A stretch of 64,000 nucleotides of DNA from Parvularcula dongshanensis (GCF_014199615.1 NZ_JACHOB010000003.1:62001-126000), one strand, 5' to 3'; positions 18,072 through 26,643 are shown, numbered from the stretch's first letter. Program-made: numbers and translations. The notes: generated by a model not told the origin, from the letters alone.

Positions 18072-18980
18072 ATGACCCCCAAACGCGTCCTTCTGATCGT
18101 ACTGGGCTTCATCGCCCTCTTCGTCCTGAGTTCCGTCCTCTTCACCGTGCGAGAGGACCAGCAGGCCATCGTGCTCCAGTTCGGGGATCCCGTCCGGGTT
18201 CTGACCGACGATGAGACCGGCCTGCACGCCAAGGTCCCCTTGGCGCAGAACGTCATCTTCCTCGACTCGCGGAACCTGGAGTTCGACCTTCGCAACCCCA
18301 TCGAGTTGATCGTCGCGAACGAGGAGCGCCTGCTCGTCGATGCGTTCGTGCGTTACATCATCACGGACCCGCTGCAGTACTTCCAACGGTTCAGCCAGGG
18401 CGGTCGCGACCCCGAGAGCATGCGCGACAGCTTCAACAACCGCCTGACGAACGTGCTCGGCGAGGCGATGCGGGAGGTCGCGGGCGGCAAGCAGATCAGT
18501 CAGATCATCGACAGCGAGCGGGTCGAGGTCATGTCCGCGATCCAGCAGAGCGTCGCGGCGGAGGCCGAGGCCCTCGGGGTCCAGATCGTCGACGTGCGCA
18601 TCCGTCAGGCGGACTTTCCGGCCGAGAACGCGCAGAACGTCTATGAGCGGATGAAGTCCGACTACGATCAGCAGGCGCAGCGCATCCGCGCGGATGGCGA
18701 CCGTCGGGCGCAGGAAATCCGCGCTCAGGCCGACAAGCAGGTCGTCACGATCCTGGCGGAGGCGGAGGAGGAAGCGCAAAGCATCCGCGGTGAGGCCGAC
18801 GGGCAGCGCAACGCGATCTTCGCTCAGGCCTACAACCGCGATCCGGAGTTCTTCGCCTTCTACCGCTCGCTCAACGCCTATCAGCGGTCGCTACGCTCCG
18901 GCGACACGGTCGTCCTTTCTCCCGACTCGGAGTTCTTCCGCTACTTCGAGCAAGATGGTGGTCGGCCCGCCGAGCGTTGA
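18072..18980 (+). CDS. hflC: FtsH protease modulator HflC
   Basis: A 302-residue SPFH-domain partner of HflK. It has an N-terminal transmembrane helix (VLLIVLGFIALFVLSSVLF), VREDQQAIVLQFGDPV at the start of the SPFH domain, and a long Arg/Ala/Glu/Gln-rich coiled coil (MKSDYDQQAQRIRADGDRRA and onward), then the conserved FFAFYRSLNAYQRSL. It starts directly after hflK and is followed by a GC-rich hairpin and the protease gene, so all three genes may share one transcript. Confidence 0.95.
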   Translation: MTPKRVLLIVLGFIALFVLSSVLFTVREDQQAIVLQFGDPVRVLTDDETGLHAKVPLAQNVIFLDSRNLEFDLRNPIELIVANEERLLVDAFVRYIITDPLQYFQRFSQGGRDPESMRDSFNNRLTNVLGEAMREVAGGKQISQIIDSERVEVMSAIQQSVAAEAEALGVQIVDVRIRQADFPAENAQNVYERMKSDYDQQAQRIRADGDRRAQEIRAQADKQVVTILAEAEEEAQSIRGEADGQRNAIFAQAYNRDPEFFAFYRSLNAYQRSLRSGDTVVLSPDSEFFRYFEQDGGRPAER

Positions 18981-18996
18981 TACGACACCGCGCGAC

Positions 18997-19022
18997 GCCC
19001 CGCCCTCTTTGCCGGGCGGGGC
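18997..19022 (+). terminator. GC-rich stem-loop between hflC and degP
   Basis: A 9-bp perfect stem (GCCCCGCCC / GGGCGGGGC) with an 8-base loop lies 17 bp after the hflC stop. No U-run follows (AGAGGGG), so it may attenuate or stabilise the message instead of ending it. Confidence 0.45.
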
Positions 19023-19061
19023 AGAGGGGTTAGGCTCCCCGGCACCCCTCGTGGAGCTTTC

Positions 19062-20360
19062 ATGATCCGCCTCGCGTTCGCGCTTCTCCTACTCCTGCAG
19101 CTGCCCTCGATCGCGTTTGCACGGGGGGCGCCAGACAGCTTCGCGGACCTCGTGGAAGCGGTCATGCCGGCGGTCGTGAACATCTCGACGTCGCAGAACT
19201 CGCAAGGCAACGAGCGGCAAGGCGTCTCGCTCGGCTCCGGCTTCATCGTCACCGAGGACGGCGTCGTCGTGACGAACAACCACGTCATCGACAACGCCGA
19301 CGAGATCTTGGTGATCCTCTCGGACGGGACCGAGCTTCCCGCCCGGCTGCGGGCCAGCGATCCGCTGACCGACATCGCAGTCCTCGACATCGATGCGGAT
19401 CGGACCTTCGCCAATGTCAGCTTCGGCGATAGCGACGCCGCGCGGGTCGGCGACTGGGTCGTCGCGATCGGCAACCCCTTCGGGCTTGGCGGATCGGTCA
19501 GCGCCGGCATCGTGTCGGCGCGTAACCGCGACATCGATAGCGGCCTTTACGACGACTTCATTCAGACCGACGCAGCCATCAACCGAGGCAACTCCGGCGG
19601 TCCGCTCTTCGACATGTCGGGCCGGGTCATCGGTGTGAACACGGTCATCTTCAGTCAGACGGGCGGCTCGGTCGGTGTTGGTTTCGCCGTGCCCAGCAGC
19701 CTCGTGCAGAACGTGGTCGATCAGCTGATCGAGTACGGCGAAACGCAACGGGGTTTCCTCGGCGTGACGCTCAACGAGGTCGACAACCGGGTGGCGAGGC
19801 GGCTCGGTCTGCCGGACCGTAGAGGCGCTCTGGTCGTCCGACCGACACCCGGCGGGCCGTCCGACAAGGCGGGATTGTTGCCGGACGACGTGATCCTGCG
19901 CTTCGGCCGCGCCGAGATCGGCGAGCGGCGGGACTTGACGCGGGCCGTCGCCGAGACGCCGGTCGGCAAGACGGTTCCGGTCACCGTCCTGCGCGGCGGC
20001 GAACGCCTGACGCTCGAAGTTACCGTCGACCGGCGCGAGCGGGCCTTGGCGCGCGCGCAGGGAACCCCCGCCATCTCGGCAGGCGGACTGACGCTCCAGG
20101 CGGCGACCGAAGAGGTTCGCGAGGCCTACGGACTGCCGAAGGACGTGGCGGGGGTGGTCGTCACTGCCGTCGACCCGTCGAGTCCGATCTCCCAGACGCT
20201 GCGCCAGGGCGACGTGATCCTCGAAATAGGATGGGACGAGGCCCGCGAGCCGGCCGACGTCGCGAGGCAGCTCGAGCGGCTTCGCGAGGTACAGGCGGAC
20301 GCGGTGCAGATCCTCGTTCAGCGCGGCGAGCGACTGTTCTACGAGACGATCAGACCCTGA
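19062..20360 (+). CDS. Do-family periplasmic serine endoprotease (DegP/DegQ-like)
   Basis: A 432-residue HtrA-type protease for misfolded periplasmic proteins. A signal peptide (MIRLAFALLLLLQLPSIAFA) is followed by a trypsin-like domain with the triad His74 (TNNHVID), Asp104 (LTDIAVLD) and Ser178 (NRGNSGGPL). Two PDZ domains follow (around RGFLGVTL and GVVVTAVDPSS). It is shorter than E. coli DegP, as is usual for alphaproteobacterial Do proteases. It is downstream of hflKC, linking two envelope quality-control activities. Its 3' end overlaps the convergent aldo/keto reductase gene by 22 bases. Confidence 0.93.
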   Translation: MIRLAFALLLLLQLPSIAFARGAPDSFADLVEAVMPAVVNISTSQNSQGNERQGVSLGSGFIVTEDGVVVTNNHVIDNADEILVILSDGTELPARLRASDPLTDIAVLDIDADRTFANVSFGDSDAARVGDWVVAIGNPFGLGGSVSAGIVSARNRDIDSGLYDDFIQTDAAINRGNSGGPLFDMSGRVIGVNTVIFSQTGGSVGVGFAVPSSLVQNVVDQLIEYGETQRGFLGVTLNEVDNRVARRLGLPDRRGALVVRPTPGGPSDKAGLLPDDVILRFGRAEIGERRDLTRAVAETPVGKTVPVTVLRGGERLTLEVTVDRRERALARAQGTPAISAGGLTLQAATEEVREAYGLPKDVAGVVVTAVDPSSPISQTLRQGDVILEIGWDEAREPADVARQLERLREVQADAVQILVQRGERLFYETIRP

Positions 20361-21229
20361 AGCTTCGCCTCTAGGTCAGGCGGCACGGGGCGGTTCAGAG
20401 CCCGCGCCGACTGCGCGACGTGGCGCGGGTTGGTCGTAGTGGTGAGGATAAGGTCCGGGCTCAGCGTTACCCGCACGAAGGCCAGTAGGAGCGAGACGGG
20501 ATCCCATTCCGGTACGTCCCGCAGCCATATGGCCTGGCGGGCCGCGGTCAGCCCCTCCCCCTTGTTGCGCAAGGTGCGGGCTGCATACCAGATGCCCGCG
20601 GGACCGCTCGGGAGGAGAATGTCCCGCCGCCACAGCGCCTGCGCCAACGGCGCGACAACGGCGATCTTCTTGCCATTCGCCTTCGCTTCACGAAGCGCGG
20701 CGCCGTTGTGCGAATTGAGCGCGTTGTACGGCGCCATCACCCAATCGACCGCTTCGTGGCGCGCGGCCTGCATCAACCAGTCCCGATCGGCACAGATGCC
20801 GATCGCCTTGAGCGAGCCATATTGTTTCAGTCGAGTTAACGCCGGAAGGGAGGAGCGGAAGCCATGTTCATCGGGTCCATGCAGGTAGACGACGTCCAAC
20901 TGCGACACGCGCAGAGCCGAGAGGCTGTTCGCGATCTGCGTCTCGACCGTTTCAGGCCGGAAGTCCTTGATCAGCCGGCCGCCTTCGCCGAGCTTCGTTC
21001 CGACCTTGCTGCTCAGAAGCAGCCGCTCGCCCTCGTAGAGGCCGTCTGGGGCTAGGGAGTTGAGAACGCGGCCGAGCCGAGGCTCGGCGTTGCCGCTAGC
21101 ATAGGACGGTCCGGTGTCGATCGCTCGGACCCCCGCCGCCAGCGCCGCCTCAAGCACTTCGCCTGCGCGGCGTTCGGAAACGATGCGCGACGCCCAGGCG
21201 CCGGTGGCGCCGAAGCCGAGGCCGGTCAT
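20339..21229 (-). CDS. Aldo/keto reductase
   Basis: A 296-residue aldo/keto reductase of the pyridoxal/galactose-dehydrogenase-like branch. The tetrad residues are Asp in AIDTGPSY, the following Tyr, Lys in SSKVGT and His in YLHGPDEH. Its ATG overlaps the stop of purL-bolA (ATGA), so translation is probably coupled. In related genomes the position after bolA is often taken by the monothiol glutaredoxin gene grxD, which is not seen here. Substrate unknown. Confidence 0.85.
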   Translation of the reverse strand: MTGLGFGATGAWASRIVSERRAGEVLEAALAAGVRAIDTGPSYASGNAEPRLGRVLNSLAPDGLYEGERLLLSSKVGTKLGEGGRLIKDFRPETVETQIANSLSALRVSQLDVVYLHGPDEHGFRSSLPALTRLKQYGSLKAIGICADRDWLMQAARHEAVDWVMAPYNALNSHNGAALREAKANGKKIAVVAPLAQALWRRDILLPSGPAGIWYAARTLRNKGEGLTAARQAIWLRDVPEWDPVSLLLAFVRVTLSPDLILTTTTNPRHVAQSARALNRPVPPDLEAKLQGLIVS

Positions 21230-23952
21230 TCGCTCTTCGGCGCGGTCTCCAGCGCGAGAGCGTGAAGCTCGCCGCCCATCCGGCCCTTAAGGGCGCGGTA
21301 GACGAGTTGGTGCTGCTGCACCCGGTTCAGCCCCTCGAAGGCGGCCGATTCGATCCGTGCCTTGTAGTGATCGCCGTCGCCCGCGAGGTCCGTGATCTGA
21401 ACTTCGGCGTCCGGCATGGCTTCGAGGATCAGCGTTTTGATGTCGTCTGCGGCCATGGGCATGGGGTCGGTCTCCTGTTCGAACAGGGCGGGGAGGGTGC
21501 CAGCGTGGATCGCGGCGAGGTCGTAGAGGCTGAGGCAGTCCTTGCCGTCGAGCACGACCGCCTCGCCGCCGAAGACGCCGAGGCGGCTCGCCTGGACGCC
21601 CGCCATCGCCGACTTGACGACGAGACTGTCGGCCTCGGACGCCGGCACGGCGAGGAGGTAGCGGCCCTGGTCCTCGCCGAACCAGAAGGCGGCGCGACGC
21701 TCCTTGACCGGGGTCGTCAGCGCGAGGCCCTCGCCTGAAGCCATCGCCATCTCGGCCGCAGCGACGAGGATACCGCCGTCCGAGACGTCGTGGACAGCTG
21801 CGACCTGTCCGCTCTCGATCAGGCGGCGGACGAGCTCGCCCGCCTTGCGTTCGGCGGCGAGGTCGACGGGGGGCGGGGCGCCCTCGGTCAGGGAGAAGAG
21901 CTCGCGAAGGTAGAGCGACTGGCCGAGCCAGCCGCGCGTGACGCCGATCGCGACGAGGGCGTCGCCCGGGCGAGCCGTGTCCATCCGGGCCGCCTTGGCG
22001 ACGTCGCCGATCAGGCCGACCGCGCCGATGGCCGGGGTCGGCGGGATGCCCTTGCCGCTGGTCTCGTTGTAGAGCGAGACGTTGCCGGAGACGACGGGCA
22101 TGGTCAGGGCTTCGCAGGCCTCGGTTATGCCTTCGAGGCAGCCGACGAACTGCGCCATGATCTCCGGCTTCTCGGGGTTGCCGAAGTTGAGGCAGTTGGT
22201 GATGGCGAGCGGCTCCGCCCCGACCGCGCAGAGGTTGCGGTAGCTCTCGGCGACCGCCTGGCGTCCGCCCATCTTGGGGTCCGCGAGGCAGTAGCGAGGC
22301 GTCACGTCCGTCGAGATCGCGAGCGACTTGTCCGTGCCGTGAACGCGGACGACGGCCGCGTCGCCGCCTGGGCCCTCTACCGTGTCGCCCATGACGGTGT
22401 GGTCGTATTGCGACCAGATCCACTCGCGCGAGCAGAGGTCCGGCGATCCGGCCAGGCGGGCGAGGGCGGTCAGGAGGGTGTCGCCCGACGGCGTGTCGGC
22501 GAGGTTCGCCGTCGTCTCCGCCGTCTCGGTCCGGGCGTCGGCGACCATGCCCGCCGCCTTCAGGTTCTCCGCCGCCTCGATCAGGGGCGCGAAGACGTCC
22601 GAGCCCGCGTCGATCGCGGCGCGGGCGTAAAGGGTCAGCCTGCCGTCGTCCTCACGCGCGGCGACGGCGGCGACGCCGGGGCGACCCTTCAGCGTCTCCT
22701 CGATCAGCGCGCCCGCGACCTCGTCCAGCGAACGCTCGCCGGCGGTCAGCGTGACCTCCGCCTCGCGCACGACCACCTTCGGGTCCTCGAGCTTCACCGC
22801 CTCGGGCAGCGGCGTGTGCGGGCGGTCGTAGTTCGGCGCCTCGTCGGCGAGGGGACCTACGGGCAGGTCCGCGACCACCTCGCCCTTGTGCCGAATGACG
22901 AGCTTACCGCTGTCCGTCGTCGTGCCGATAACCGCGAAGTCGACGCCCCACTTGTCGAAGATCGCCCGGGCCTCGTCCTCGCGTCCGGGCTTGAGCACCA
23001 TGAGCATGCGCTCCTGGCTCTCCGACAGCATCATCTCGTACGCCGTCATGCCCTCTTCGCGCTGGGGCACCTGGTCGAGGTCCATGTCGAAGCCGCCGGC
23101 GCCCGCCTTGATGCCGCCCGCAGCCATCTCGACGGAGGAGGAGGTGAGGCCCGCCGCGCCCATGTCCTGGATCGCGAGGATCGCGTCCTTGGCCATCAGC
23201 TCGAGGCAGGCCTCCAAGAGGAGCTTCTCGGTGAAGGGGTCGCCGACCTGCACGGTCGGTCGCTTCTCCTCGGAGGCGTCGTCGAACTCGGCCGAGGCCA
23301 TGGTCGCGCCGTGGATGCCGTCACGGCCGGTCTTGGAGCCGACATAGACGACGGGGTTGCCCGCCCCTTCCGCGGCGGAGAGGAAGATCTTGTCCTGATC
23401 CGCGATGCCGACGCACATCGCGTTGACGAGGATGTTGCCGTCATAGGCGGGGTCGAAGTTCGTCTCGCCGCCCACCGTCGGCACGCCCATGCAGTTGCCG
23501 TAGCCGCCGATGCCGGAGACGACGCCCGCGAGGAGGTGCTTCGTCTTGGGGTGCCCGATCGAGCCGAAGCGCAGCGCGTTCATCATCGCGACGGGCCGCG
23601 CGCCCATGGTGAAGACGTCGCGCATGATGCCGCCGACGCCGGTGGCCGCGCCCTGATAGGGCTCGATGAAGCTCGGGTGGTTGTGGCTCTCCATCTTGAA
23701 GATGACAGCCTGGCCGTCCCCAATGTCCACGACGCCCGCGTTCTCGCCCGGCCCGTGGATCACCCGCTCGCCCTTGGTAGGGAGCTTCGCGAGGTGGCGC
23801 CGCGAGGACTTGTAGGAGCAGTGCTCGGACCACATGACCGAGAAGATGCCGAGCTCGAGGAGGTTCGGCTCCCGCCCGAGCGAGGAGACGATCCGGTCGT
23901 ACTCCTGCAGCGTCAGGCCGTGTTCTTGGATGGTCTCGGGCGCATGTTCCAT
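21226..23952 (-). CDS. purL: PurL-BolA fusion: phosphoribosylformylglycinamidine synthase II with C-terminal BolA domain
   Basis: A 908-residue protein, about 160 longer than normal small PurL. Residues 1-394 and 486-825 are PurL, which converts FGAR to FGAM in purine synthesis with PurQ and PurS. Landmarks are [10 protein letters not shown] (41-50), [30 protein letters not shown] and HDVSDGGI. Residues about 395-485 are an extra segment rich in Ala/Glu not found in ordinary PurL. Residues 831-908 are a complete BolA/IbaG domain: [20 protein letters not shown], the conserved His881 in RVQQHQLVY, and [13 protein letters not shown]. In other alphaproteobacteria bolA is a separate gene just after purL. 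Here no stop separates them, although AGGAG and an ATG for BolA remain inside the frame. Confidence 0.93.
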   Translation of the reverse strand: MEHAPETIQEHGLTLQEYDRIVSSLGREPNLLELGIFSVMWSEHCSYKSSRRHLAKLPTKGERVIHGPGENAGVVDIGDGQAVIFKMESHNHPSFIEPYQGAATGVGGIMRDVFTMGARPVAMMNALRFGSIGHPKTKHLLAGVVSGIGGYGNCMGVPTVGGETNFDPAYDGNILVNAMCVGIADQDKIFLSAAEGAGNPVVYVGSKTGRDGIHGATMASAEFDDASEEKRPTVQVGDPFTEKLLLEACLELMAKDAILAIQDMGAAGLTSSSVEMAAGGIKAGAGGFDMDLDQVPQREEGMTAYEMMLSESQERMLMVLKPGREDEARAIFDKWGVDFAVIGTTTDSGKLVIRHKGEVVADLPVGPLADEAPNYDRPHTPLPEAVKLEDPKVVVREAEVTLTAGERSLDEVAGALIEETLKGRPGVAAVAAREDDGRLTLYARAAIDAGSDVFAPLIEAAENLKAAGMVADARTETAETTANLADTPSGDTLLTALARLAGSPDLCSREWIWSQYDHTVMGDTVEGPGGDAAVVRVHGTDKSLAISTDVTPRYCLADPKMGGRQAVAESYRNLCAVGAEPLAITNCLNFGNPEKPEIMAQFVGCLEGITEACEALTMPVVSGNVSLYNETSGKGIPPTPAIGAVGLIGDVAKAARMDTARPGDALVAIGVTRGWLGQSLYLRELFSLTEGAPPPVDLAAERKAGELVRRLIESGQVAAVHDVSDGGILVAAAEMAMASGEGLALTTPVKERRAAFWFGEDQGRYLLAVPASEADSLVVKSAMAGVQASRLGVFGGEAVVLDGKDCLSLYDLAAIHAGTLPALFEQETDPMPMAADDIKTLILEAMPDAEVQITDLAGDGDHYKARIESAAFEGLNRVQQHQLVYRALKGRMGGELHALALETAPKSE
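21460..21476 (-). promoter_or_regulatory. Internal ribosome-binding site and start codon for the BolA part
   Basis: On the minus strand AGGAG (complement of 21472-21476) stands nine bases before an in-frame ATG (complement of 21460-21462). From this ATG the BolA part alone would be 78 residues (21226-21462), the normal size of a free BolA of this type. It could be a relic of the unfused gene or could give a second product. Confidence 0.6.
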
Positions 23953-24483
23953 GCGCGGGGGATGCCGCGAGCGGGCGCGTCTGGCAAGAGCGGGCGACGC
24001 GCAGCCCCGATCGTCCGCCCTCTCTTTTGTGGCGCTACCGGCGGGCTGACCGCCCGCCTGCTTGAGCGCGGGCTGGCGGCACGGGCCTTCGGCCCCGGGC
24101 GCCAGCGGTGCGGGGCAGCGAGATCGGAAGCGAGGCAGCGCTCATCGTCCGCTTGCGCGGTGGTACGATGGTCCGGGGTGTCCCGCGCGCGGCTCGCCGC
24201 AGTTCGGGGAGTAGTGTGGTTGTCTGCGGCGCAAGGGGTCCCAAACCCTCGCCGCGCGCGGCACGAAGTCCTCCACGCTCCTCAGCGCGATCCGCCGGGG
24301 CCGTTCTTCAGCTCACCCGGCGCGTGTCTAACCTGACCAAGTGGGATGCATTCCATCATCCAGACTCGGACAGCACGTGACCTCGTGGCGGCAGGCAGGG
24401 GAGACGTCAGCTGTCCGCCCCGCCCCGGTCCTGCCGCGACGGGGGGAGAATGGCACGGAGCGGAAGGGCGGGGATAAGGTTCC
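23953..24483. other. Long gap with no recognisable gene
   Basis: About 530 bases between the purL start and the repeat element. Short open frames exist on both strands, but none has a family motif, a convincing start or normal codon use. The segment is GC-rich with several short hairpins, for example around 24218-24262. No tRNA or known ncRNA signature was recognised. The purL promoter must lie at its left edge. Confidence 0.5.
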
Positions 24484-25119
24484 CGTCGCCCCGGGCTCGT
24501 CCCGGGGCCCAACACCTGCGCCCTCCGCTAGCGCGGCCTCCCTGGTCCGGCAGGTCCGAGCCGCCGGGCGGCTCGCCATCGTCGCGCTTCGTGGCACCTC
24601 TCGGAGATGGACCCCGGGACGAGCCCGGGGTGACGGTTGGGCTGGCGTAAGCGCGCGAACGGCCACAGCCTTCCGTTCGTGGCCGACAGCTTCGTTACCA
24701 TCATGGCGAACCGGCGGAACGGGACGCTCTACACCGGGGTGACGGGGGACCTGCCGCGCCGGGTGGGGCAGCACCGGGCAGGGGCGGGCTCGACCTTCTG
24801 CGCGCGTTGGGGCTGCACGCGGCTCGTCTGGTACGGACGGTTCGAACGCATCGCGGATGCCATCGCGCACGAGAAGCGGGTCAAGAAGTGGCCGCGCGCC
24901 TACAAGCTGAACCTGATCGAGGCGCAGAACCCCGACTGGCGCGACCTGTGGTGGGACCTCGGCGGCTGGACGGGCTAGCCCCACCGTCACCCCGGGCCCG
25001 TCCCGGGGGTCCATCTCGTGAAGTGTCGGTCGGGTGCGGCGACGCGGAGGCGCGCAAGCGTTACCGCCAAGAGGGTCGAGGGTCCGGCTGTTGGGCCCCG
25101 GGACGAGCCCGGGGCGACG
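24484..25119. repeat. Nested inverted-repeat element enclosing a GIY-YIG gene
   Basis: Four related palindromic units frame the GIY-YIG gene symmetrically. The outer pair is 24484-24514 and 25089-25119: 31 bases, exact inverted copies. The inner pair is 24604-24637 and 24983-25017: 34 and 35 bases, inverted copies with one substitution and one inserted G. Every unit has a core of CCCCGGG-N5-CCCGGGG, itself a small hairpin, flanked by GTC(A/G)C. Within each end the outer and inner units are inverted, so each end can also fold as a large cruciform. The spacers between outer and inner units keep similar edges but are otherwise diverged. This is the layout of paired REP-like elements around a gene. 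Confidence 0.75.
24679..24978 (+). CDS. Small GIY-YIG nuclease-family protein
   Basis: A 99-residue single-domain protein of the GIY-YIG superfamily (the UvrC N-terminal/homing-nuclease fold). Seen are LYTGVTGDLPRRVGQHR, which holds the YIG-type strand and the catalytic-arginine region, then TRLVWYGRF, the Glu in HEKRVKKW, and NPDWRDLWWDL at the end. In most relatives the first motif reads YVYI(L/M); here it reads FVTIMAN, so the first tyrosine of GIY is missing. The start is uncertain: GTG 24679 gives the normal family length, while TTG 24637 lies inside the left inner repeat and ATG 24703 is too late. The gene ends five bases before the right inner repeat. Confidence 0.75.
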   Translation: MADSFVTIMANRRNGTLYTGVTGDLPRRVGQHRAGAGSTFCARWGCTRLVWYGRFERIADAIAHEKRVKKWPRAYKLNLIEAQNPDWRDLWWDLGGWTG

Positions 25120-25198
25120 CGAGCAGGGCGGTCGCGGCGCGCGGCCGCCCGTTCGCGGACAAAGCCTGCTGGCCTATCGCAAGTATGAGAAGCCGGAG
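25106..25198 (+). repeat. Direct repeat, copy A
   Basis: About 93 bases beginning AGCCCGGGGCGACGCGAGC and ending AGCCGGAG. It matches copy B at 26000-26113 in the same orientation, with B carrying extra bases internally. It starts inside the right outer unit of the GIY-YIG element. Together the two copies bracket the beta-barrel gene. The gap 25199-25244 holds nothing recognisable. Confidence 0.6.
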
Positions 25199-25244
25199 CA
25201 CGTCCGCCCTACGAGACGGCCGAGATATGACAATAGCAAACAGC

Positions 25245-25895
25245 TCAGAACCCGAACCTGTAGGCCGCGAGAACGCTTACACCGCCATATCCAACGGTTA
25301 CTTCTGTGTCGCCATCACTTTCGTCAAACCCACCCGTGCCTAGATAAGCAGCCTCGATCCCAAAGCTGTTCGATCCGATGGGGACAGCTACGCCCACCTT
25401 AGCTTGATACCCAATTAGTCCGTCCGCATCGACGTCATCCGCGGTATCCGGCATGATGTAACCGACGCCGCCGCCGACAAAGGGCTCGAACCTGCCGAGG
25501 ATGGGTAAAGTGTAGACCCCGTTCGCCATGAACGCGAAGGTGTCTAGGGAGCCATCGAGATCGATCTTCGAACTTTCGCCGATGTCTTCGCCATCGAAGA
25601 TGAGCCCGACGCCATTAGCTTTCGTCGTGCGATACGTCACTTCCGCCTCGAGCGCGAAACGTGCGGATAGGCGGTGACCATAGAGGGCGCCAATCGCGAT
25701 ACCGGGTTCATAGTCGATGTACGCTGCAACATCATAATTTTCCGATCCCGGCAGAACAGCGTTCGTGTCGAGCGCGTCGTCGGTGACGACGAAGAGTCCG
25801 CCGTGAATCTGCGCATAAGAGCTCGTCTCCTGCGCGGTTGCTGTGCCGGTCAGCGTGATCGATGCTGCCAAAAGAACGGAACTGATGTTTCGCAT
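25245..25895 (-). CDS. Outer-membrane beta-barrel protein
   Basis: A 216-residue small barrel. A signal peptide (MRNISSVLLAASITLTGTATAQ) is followed by alternating amphipathic strands such as GIAIGALYGHRL, FALEAEVTYRT, FEPFVGGGVGYIM and VSVLAAYRFGF. It ends in Phe, as expected for Bam-dependent insertion. It resembles the OmpA-like/OMP_b-brl group; no specific function can be assigned. Base composition is noticeably less GC-rich than the flanking core genes, and the gene is bracketed by direct repeats A and B, so recent acquisition is plausible. Confidence 0.8.
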   Translation of the reverse strand: MRNISSVLLAASITLTGTATAQETSSYAQIHGGLFVVTDDALDTNAVLPGSENYDVAAYIDYEPGIAIGALYGHRLSARFALEAEVTYRTTKANGVGLIFDGEDIGESSKIDLDGSLDTFAFMANGVYTLPILGRFEPFVGGGVGYIMPDTADDVDADGLIGYQAKVGVAVPIGSNSFGIEAAYLGTGGFDESDGDTEVTVGYGGVSVLAAYRFGF

Positions 25896-25999
25896 GCGGG
25901 CCCCAAGGTAACGCGTAGATGAGATGCCGCGTAGGCCCTAGTTTCCGAACGGTTTCTGCTCCCTTAAGCCCGACCGAGATAGCTAGTGCTGAGTGATAT

Positions 26000-26113
26000 A
26001 GCCCCAGGGCGACGCGAGCGGGGCGGTCCCTGCGTAGGGCGGTCGCAGCACGGGGCCGTGCGGCCCGGCGGTTCGTTCGGGAACGGAGCCTCCTGGTCTG
26101 TCGCGAGCCGGAG
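26000..26113 (+). repeat. Direct repeat, copy B
   Basis: It begins AGCCCCAGGGCGACGCGAGC and ends GTCGCGAGCCGGAG, and aligns to copy A with several insertions. The rest of the 25896-26145 gap shows no gene. The 3' end of the AT-rich gene at 26146-26643 abuts this copy. Confidence 0.6.
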
Positions 26114-26145
26114 ATACTGGGGTGGGGCCGCGTAACATGACCGGC

Positions 26146-26643
26146 CTACGAGCGAGGCGAGTCGCTACATTTAGAACCAATAGCCGATGATAAGAAATGT
26201 TCAGTTTCCCGAACTATTTCACTCATTCGATATGTAGCACCATCTTCTTCTGTCAGGAAGATATCGTCGATGAGGAAACCCTCACCAAAATCAGGTCCGA
26301 ACTCACCGTTCTGAACTCGATGGCTGAATACCAACCTTTTCTTTTTGTCGAGATCTCGACCGTGCTTCGTTCCCTCGGCAATATCTTTTATAAACCAAAG
26401 ACATTTATGCTCATCAAGCGCATTCTTTCGCTCTATTAAGAATAGATCTTTACTGGCGCAGATATCCCATAGGTGCCACTCTAGTGTGTGCCAAGCAAGC
26501 ATAGCACAGGTTACTGCGTTACCCGAATGCGAGGGGTTTTCTAGATATGCCTCAAGGCATAGTTGAAACTGATCAAGTAGGTCGGAGGTATCTTTCAGTT
26601 CGAGCGTATAGCTAGTGAAAGTTTTCGTTTCCTCCTCAGACAT
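26146..26643 (-). CDS. AT-rich gene of unknown function, coupled to parE (HEPN-like?)
   Basis: A 165-residue protein that I do not recognise by family. It is mostly helical by composition. Two motifs, AVTCAMLAWHTLEWHLWD and WFIKDIAEGTKHGRDL, recall HEPN-type helical-bundle proteins, where a buried 'A..aWH' helix is followed by an 'ia.g.KH' helix; the RNase motif RxxxxH is not seen, so this is a weak guess. The DNA is strikingly AT-rich against the rest of the window, pointing to transfer. The ATG overlaps the end of parE by eight bases, and a GGAGGAG lies just upstream within parE codons, so translation is probably coupled to parE. The last residues, CSDSPRS, are encoded next to repeat B and may be a repeat-derived tail. 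Confidence 0.65.
   Translation of the reverse strand: MSEEETKTFTSYTLELKDTSDLLDQFQLCLEAYLENPSHSGNAVTCAMLAWHTLEWHLWDICASKDLFLIERKNALDEHKCLWFIKDIAEGTKHGRDLDKKKRLVFSHRVQNGEFGPDFGEGFLIDDIFLTEEDGATYRMSEIVRETEHFLSSAIGSKCSDSPRS

Noticed and set aside
24035-24244. 69-residue minus-strand frame in the gap before the repeat element
   Set aside because: Proline/arginine-rich, no ribosome-binding site, no recognisable domain.
21790-24336. 848-residue plus-strand frame antisense to purL
   Set aside because: Shadow of purL codons; no family motifs or start signals.
24484-25119. Insertion sequence with a transposase
   Set aside because: There is no DDE, Y1 or serine-recombinase motif; the only gene inside is GIY-YIG. 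I keep it as a repeat/nuclease unit instead of an IS.
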